Part shown: positions 58,521 to 64,000 of the stretch, piece after piece
Position numbering within the stretch: the stretch's first letter is position 1
Layout: every line of letters begins with the position of its first letter
NCBI GenBank assembly: GCA_936435175.1
Contig: OW386551.1
Location: forward strand, 2,170,001-2,234,000
Reading direction: 5' to 3'
From: Glyphotaelius pellucidus
Taxonomy: Eukaryota > Arthropoda > Insecta > Trichoptera > Limnephilidae
DNA length: 64,000 nucleotides
The notes under the pieces: model-generated
The model's input: the letters and a program-made list of their open reading frames with translations, nothing else
What the model was told of the DNA's origin: nothing
Databases searched by the model: none
Position numbers and translations under genes: made by a program

Positions 58521-59572
58521 TTCAGAACTGGACGAGCAGAAATTTTCAACCATTTATCCCCATATTTAAACTATGAAGTTTCTGCTGAAACAACAAGTGT
58601 GGAAACATTGTTTATTAAATAAATGCTTTGATAATGAAAAAAACTTGACATTTAAAACTCTTTTACAGTGTCACATTTTAATCAGCTCATCAATATTCAG
58701 TAATCAATAGATAAAAGTTTTAAATTGTTTCGTTATAATCATAACTCATTAATTAGTCAGCCGATAACATCCGATAGAAAACATATTTTTAAATAACTAT
58801 TTATCATGGAATACATTTAAAGCCAGAAATCTGAGTGGAATCGATGAATCTGTCACGCAAATTGATTTCACCTAGATCTAGAACATGAATAAATTATTGC
58901 AAGGTACTAACTAACCTATAGATGCACTTTTGAACGAATGAATGAATGCCTGACCAAGCTATTAAAATCGTTAAAAATGGATTTCTAAACTCGCCATTGT
59001 GAAATAATAGGGTCAAATGTAATGGAGCGTGAAGCCATCTTAAATAGGACACAGCTTTAATTGGAATAGTTAGGTACTTTTATACTTTTGCTGTTTCTAT
59101 CGTAGCTTTACAATCTGTGTATATAATAAAGTAAAACGAGGATATTGTAGTGTCAGACGGTGTCAGTTGGGAAAACAGATCGCCCCGGGAACACTTAGCA
59201 GAACATTACAATGATTACCTCGCTGCCAGTTCACTGCTCCAGATTTGTCTTCCTCTTCTTTCAGAATTGTGACAGTGGACTTTCCACTTTTCGGATTTTC
59301 CGAACATGCTTGCTGCTTCTCTTCATTTTGTTTCGTGTGAAGAATATGTAATATTGAACAGTGGTTCAATAGTGTCTGCATAGTGAGACATTGATGGATG
59401 CAATTGGCAGAGAAAGGACATGATTAGACTGAATGCAGCTAAATAAATTAAATCTCCAAGTACGAAGTAGTGCAATGGAATAACTTATTGAGTAAAACTT
59501 CACCTTGCAATATTAAATCATCGAGGACAATATTTACCACTCTCAAACGGAAATTTTGAATCAAAAAATGAT
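58521..59572. other. Unique-looking DNA, no gene seen
   Basis: The minus frame at 59163-59381 shows no domain; nothing else could be supported. Confidence 0.35.
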
Positions 59573-59640
59573 TCGGTTGCTTCTAAGAATTAAACCCAGG
59601 ACATCTGCTTTCCTCCGACCACTGAGCTAATCTGTAACAC
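59573..59640 (-). repeat. tRNA-like sequence (SINE head or tRNA relic)
   Basis: The minus strand has the good box A TTAGCTCAGTGGTCGG and a weakened box B CTGGGTTTAATTCTTA, with suitable spacing. The second half does not fold into a proper T arm, so a working tRNA is unlikely. Confidence 0.45.
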
Positions 59641-59715
59641 ATATTTCGACTAAGAACTACCAACATTATCTTCATTTTATTACTCGAATTAAATTGCAAT
59701 CTAGATAGTGTGAAT

Positions 59716-59745
59716 AAGGGGGAGGTAATTACATACCTCCCCCTT
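59716..59745. repeat. Perfect 12-bp hairpin
   Basis: aagggggaggta (59716-59727) and tacctccccctt (59734-59745) are exact inverted copies around attaca. Confidence 0.85.
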
Positions 59746-59789
59746 GGTACATTGGATGGACGAAAAATTGAGTGTCAGAGGAATAAAAT

Positions 59790-59990
59790 AATGTGATACG
59801 AACTTAAAACGGAAATCAGGGGCGACCTAAGAAGACATGGCAAACTAGGAATAATATCTCTAAGATGTACGTGTGGTAAAATCTGTTTCCCAAGTCTATG
59901 GGTAAAATGAAGGATTTTCAAAAATGTTAGATGTTAGAGGTTTATACTCGTAGAAATGATGCTGACCTGAAAAATAAATAGGGGAGGTCC
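59790..59990 (+). pseudogene. Possible RTE-like LINE relic
   Basis: GRPKKTWQTRNNISKMYVW near 59818-59877 resembles the conserved GRPRKTW block of the family at 39204-39632. Flanking sequence is too degraded to confirm. Confidence 0.4.
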
Positions 59991-60109
59991 TAAGAATAAA
60001 TCGAACGGTCAGGTGAATCAGCTAATCTATCTAATAATCCGATTATCTCTCTTCATACTAATCTAGTCGGGTCTGTGAATAAAGTACTGAGAGTACACAG
60101 ATACATGAT

Positions 60110-60495
60110 TGCAATCGATAACTGTTTACACCCTTAACTCTGCAAAAACGAGCGGTCTCTTCCATGGATAAATAGATAGATTCCCATGTATTGCAATCTT
60201 TAGAGCACAGACATTAAGTCAGAATACTATCCTTGTTCTACAGGTATTTCAATAGAAGATTGTCCGTGGAACTAGCAACATTGATCCATTCAGTGCATTG
60301 TTACATGAGCACGAATCGTTTCTACGACTCGTTCTTGAGTTCAACAGCTCGGCTATGGAACGATTTCCCGGCCTCTTTGTTTCCTCCCTCTTGCAACATG
60401 GATCTCTTCAAGACCCATGTTTACTCGGGGATTATATAGGCACTGAGGAAAATCAATTCCCAGAGCCACCTGGGTGGAGTTAACGTAAAATAAAT
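60110..60495 (+). pseudogene. CR1/jockey-like LINE 3' end, copy 2
   Basis: LQKRAV, FYRYFNRRLSVELATLIHS, DSFLSSTARLWNDFPASLFP and CNMDLFKTHVYSG match the LINE at 17148-18215 in order. In-frame stops occur early. The 3' tail contains ggcactgagg ... cccagagcc and cctgggtggagttaac. Confidence 0.8.
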
Positions 60496-60680
60496 TTATT
60501 TATTTTGTTAGTGTTACGCTACCTCCTTCTTTAGCCAAGGTTTCTGACAGCGTTACAATGTTGCTGGTAACTGGTGGACACTTGAACGTTAATTAAAGGA
60601 AGTAGCCCAACACGGCACAACACCCCAAAAATAAATAACGAAAATACGCCGTGAAAATCTAAAAACATTTCCGCAAAAAA
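60496..60680. mobile_element. Degraded family A palindromic retroposon
   Basis: acctccttctttagccaagg, gacagcgttacaatg, gcacaacaccccaaaaat and cgccgtgaaaatctaaaaac are in family A order. It lies directly after the LINE 3' end at 60110-60495. Confidence 0.7.
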
Positions 60681-60720
60681 ATAGTTAGTTTTTTTATTAG
60701 TTCATTAATAAACACTTTAT

Positions 60721-60920
60721 TTATTTATTTGTAAGAGAAAAAACAGCATATAGGTAATTAGCGTGTAAAAAACATTTGTGAATATCATATAGATACACAT
60801 TAAATAATAATGGTCCTAAATGGGAACCTTGAGGTACGCCAGAGGGCACGGAAAAGAAGCTGGATTTAGTTCCCTCAACTGAAAATATAAAATGCAAACC
60901 ATGAAGGAAAGGTTTTTTCA
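60721..60920 (-). pseudogene. Reverse transcriptase fragment with lost catalytic pair
   Basis: The minus strand encodes SVPSGVPQGSHLGPLLFNVY, the conserved RT motif before the catalytic site, then HANYLYAV where a YADDxK-type motif is expected. The two aspartates are replaced by N and Y, so it cannot be active. Only this piece of the RT palm is present; the ORF then stops. It is a non-LTR type RT by motif. Confidence 0.75.
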
Positions 60921-62092
60921 GAGCCAACCGTTTGAAGCTATTCACCGATTTTTCCACTGCAAATGAGACCACAGTTACTGAAAAGTACTCGTCATAAAAA
61001 TAGGAAAAATAAACAATGAACATAATTTTATATAACAAAACAAAAAAAATCCTGTACTGCACCTATAGAATTTGTATTTTGTTTTTATTGTTGTTTTTTT
61101 ATTATTATTTTCTAAAGAAATTAACTCGACTATATTTGCAGTGGGTAGCTTCATACACTTCATACTCCCATTTACATCCACAAACCCATTTGGTTTTAAT
61201 TAAAAGGCGCCTTTGTGTGTGTTCTCCGTGCGAGAAAATGTCCTCCCATGTTCAAATATTGCCAGCAGTTAATTGATAATTAAAAATAAATGCTTAATTT
61301 ACTTTATCAATGCTGTGTAAACGCCGCCACCGCACTGCGGTCCCTCCCTTCCACAATCTACACAGCATCTCAAATCTTAGCAACAGACGAAATATTGTGT
61401 TCAGCTATTCTTCCGTTATAAAAGTAACATTAAAAATTTAAGCAGTTTTAGCAATATCATTTATTTTATTACGAGAGAACAGTGATTTCTTTAAAATTTT
61501 AACTCACGTAATAAATAATTTCAATTAGTCTATCTCATTCTCTTGCAGGCTAAATCTTAAAGTTGTGTGTTTTTCTCCTTTAATGTCGCACAAGCTTATT
61601 TTTAAATTATTGGTCTCGTATTGTCTTTTCCTGGTTTTCGATCTCTTAGCGTTTTGTTATTGGTTCAGCGTGTAGTCTGTTTTGTCGTTGTTTCGGTTAA
61701 GATTCTTGTTTTCTTTGTGAAGCTTTTCTTGTTTGATCATAATTTTGTTGTATGTTGCTGTAGCGTCGTTTTACCGGTGTCTCTTTTTATCTGTAATATC
61801 GCACCACGGGTGTATTGTCAAAAAGTATAGTTTTTAAATAAACGTTTGAAATTACGAATTTCAATATGAAATCGATTTCAATGAATTGTTCTTGTCTTTG
61901 GGTTTATTTCTTTTTGTTTTTGACTTAACTCACTACGGTATTAAGATTTTTTTTTATTTCGGGATGCTACGATAATGATTTTAGATTAATACGGTAATGC
62001 ATTAAAAATGTTCGATTATTTTCTGTTTAAAACCTTAGTTTATCAAATAAATAAATAAAATAAAACACTAAAGCACCTAAAGTATACGGTTC
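60921..62092. other. AT-rich DNA, no gene supported
   Basis: An acceptor-like tctcattctcttgcag ends near 61549 but no convincing exon follows. The frame at 61621-61830 is low-complexity hydrophobic. An AAAT-rich patch lies at 62046-62070. Confidence 0.35.
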
Positions 62093-62205
62093 CATGCCAA
62101 CTGAGAATAAAGTCAACTCGACACCTCCTTGAAAAGTCATTAAAAGCTATGAAAAAATATTTTTAAATTAGCCGATAACCCTAACCTAATATAACCTATT
62201 TAACC
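62093..62205 (+). repeat. Dispersed repeat R, copy 2
   Basis: Inverted match to 8790-8902: caactcgacacctccttgaa, aagtcattaaaagctatgaa and a cctaacctaat region follow in the mirrored order. Confidence 0.65.
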
Positions 62206-62359
62206 AATTTTTTGTATATATTTTTTTATCAATCTGTATGACATGGTTCTGAGTTAATTTCATTCCGAGTTGTCCGGTCACCAAAGTATACATACCATTG
62301 ACGTCCCAATACGATCCCATTGATGCATTGAATGCTGGGTATCTGCAGCCTTAGTTCCA

Positions 62360-62740
62360 GAAGAGATGTTGCATTACTGCTGATGGCTTATAAGCATCTA
62401 AATGGTTTCATATCGGTACCAGATATTCTGGCTGAAATAGGATTCTTTGTCCCGGATAATTTCACGCGAGGTAGCCTACACAGGTTTTTGATTCTTCCCA
62501 GGTGAAGAACTAACTTACCAATCAATGGTGATGCCCCGAAAAGATTCACTAGGTTAAAAACCGCCTTGCAGGAAATGTGGATATTTTCCAGGTATCCAAC
62601 ATCGATTTTAAGCGTGAAATAGCACTTATGTTTTAACTAAATGTATTACTTTAACTGTAAATGTAATTATTATTCATCATTTCTTACCGCTTTTGCAATG
62701 TATTGGTTTTATGCTGTTTTTGCAAATAAATAAATAAATG
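62360..62740 (+). pseudogene. Non-LTR retrotransposon 3' end
   Basis: HLNGFISVPDILAEIGFFVP, then RGSLHRFLILP, matches the 'NGxxDxPxLLxxIxFxVP ... R' pattern of the LINE C-termini at 18710 and 35400. Stops follow at about 62500. The 3' end has an AAATAAATAAATAAATG tail at about 62725-62740. Confidence 0.65.
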
Positions 62741-64000
62741 AAAAATATATTAATTACCATATTATATCATAATAATCAACTTCTTAAAATATTTTGAAAA
62801 TGCCTTAATGAAACTCAATTACTTACAATGTTATATTTGAGTTAATTTGAATTTGTTAAAATGTTGTTGTTCAAATGTTATTATAGTTACTGGATGAGAT
62901 GTGCGGTTGTGCAGAGTAGATTGTTATGTCTGTGTATTAAAAATGACTGGCGAAGGACCTTGATTGTGTTTACTATCACTGCTTGAAAAAATGGTAAAAA
63001 TAATGGCATGGAAAGGAAAGGACTCACCGAAGAAAGAATGTGTAGGCTGGCCCTCGTCTGCTTTCTCTCCATCCAATATGCACAAACAGCGATAGGCGCG
63101 AATTATTTTATTTTATAATACAGAGCGGAGTTAGTTTAAAGGCGGAGCGGAGCACAAAAATGGCTATTTGTTGCGGCGGGCGTTTTATTACAGACTACTG
63201 AATAAGGATTGACGGGTAGGCAATGGATAGGTAGGAAAAGGAATTCGCAACAATATTACTACCAAATCCCAAGCAGTGACAGTATGTATGTGTGCTATGT
63301 AGGTATGTATGTGTAGGTGTGTGTATGGGCGTAACCAGTTACTATGTTAAAGCAATAAATAAAAAAAATGCTGCATAAAACTGCAGTTGCAGCAACTATT
63401 AACTAAAAACGATAATGTTTGACTTAATGCACTAAATAAAACATTCTCACACTATTTAAACAAATACATATATGTAACAAAACAACAAGTTTGATAAATA
63501 ATTTTTAACAAATATTACATTTATATGATTTCAAAACAAATGTCGACTTACATAAAATGGGCATATATGTGGTAGTCGAAAAGTCTGTAAAAACTGTAAA
63601 CAAAAATTATTTTACGAATAAAGAAAAGAAAAAAAAATGCACTGAAGTACTTGAATTATACACATCTCTCCTTGTCGAATCAGTATACGAAGCGTCGTAT
63701 CATGGTTTACCATGGACATGTATTGCCTCCTGATTTACATACGTTCTATTTTCAGAAAACCCAGATGTAAATATACAAAACAAAAGAAAGTGAACAAACT
63801 CTTCATTAATGCATGAGGGTCGAGAAAACTTTCCGAGCATTTTATTTGCATTCGATGACTTCGAATCAGTTCCGTGTTGTTTAGTGATTTTCTATGGTTT
63901 ATTGGTTATTGGGCCAATCGGGTGCGCCCATGAGGCCGCCATTGCAAAGCACAAATTCGTATTCAGAACGCGGCGCCTGTAGACAAGAGTTGGTCATCTC
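62741..64000. other. Unique DNA to the window end, GC-richer blocks
   Basis: GC-richer patches lie at 63120-63190 and 63890-63990. A TATGTATGTGTG-type microsatellite is at about 63282-63330. No gene recognised; a gene may continue past 64000. Confidence 0.35.

Noticed and set aside
59573..59640. tRNA gene on the minus strand
   Set aside because: Good box A, but the T arm is degraded and no full cloverleaf forms.

Overview
The window reads as repeat-dominated, AT-rich non-coding DNA from a large-genome insect, most likely a moth or butterfly. This rests on the repeat families. There are Helitrons that begin TCTATACTAATATTATA and end in a hairpin plus CTAG, inserted between A and T. There are also degraded non-LTR reverse transcriptase C-termini, tRNA-derived SINEs and many foldback MITEs. 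No operon structure, bacterial gene or intact host protein-coding gene is visible. The order-level assignment is inference.

Layout. 1-2.5 kb: a foldback MITE and a reverse Helitron. 3.2-4.5 kb: three inverted-repeat elements in a row, one with a 180-bp tandem plus inverted arrangement. 7.2-8.9 kb: long-TIR MITE, Helitron and another foldback unit. 9.5 kb: a near-perfect palindromic retroposon with a 20-bp target duplication. 10-15 kb: palindromes with tRNA-like cores, a Helitron, a tRNA-SINE and a second long-TIR MITE. 15.5-16.6 kb: a foldback unit and a 29-copy, 26-bp satellite. 17.1-19.7 kb: two LINE 3' ends, the first split by a second copy of the palindromic retroposon. 20.5-21.8 kb: reverse LINE and MITE. 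22-31 kb: mostly unique AT-rich DNA with one striking juxtaposed acceptor/donor site at 27883/27884. 31-39.6 kb: MITEs, SINEs and LINE ends. 40049-46612: an LTR retrotransposon with 1268-bp LTRs, 4-bp ACCG duplications and a non-coding interior. 46.7-64 kb: SINEs, foldback elements, a TTAA-flanked 1.1-kb element, a Helitron, satellites and more LINE relics.

Two themes stand out. First, several unrelated-looking repeat families carry the same small module: CTGAYGA, one base, a short hairpin, then GAAAC. It resembles the catalytic core of hammerhead ribozymes, which are known in Penelope-like retroelements and related retroposons. Second, position 27883/27884 joins a polypyrimidine-CAG acceptor directly to GTGAGT, the arrangement of a recursive splice site. 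Together with the lack of exons, this suggests that much of the window could lie inside a very long intron on the + strand.

Several GC-rich unique blocks that match none of the repeats are listed as possible regulatory or conserved non-coding DNA; this is only inferred from composition. Coordinates of repeat edges are by eye and may be off by several bases unless a terminal repeat or target duplication is stated.
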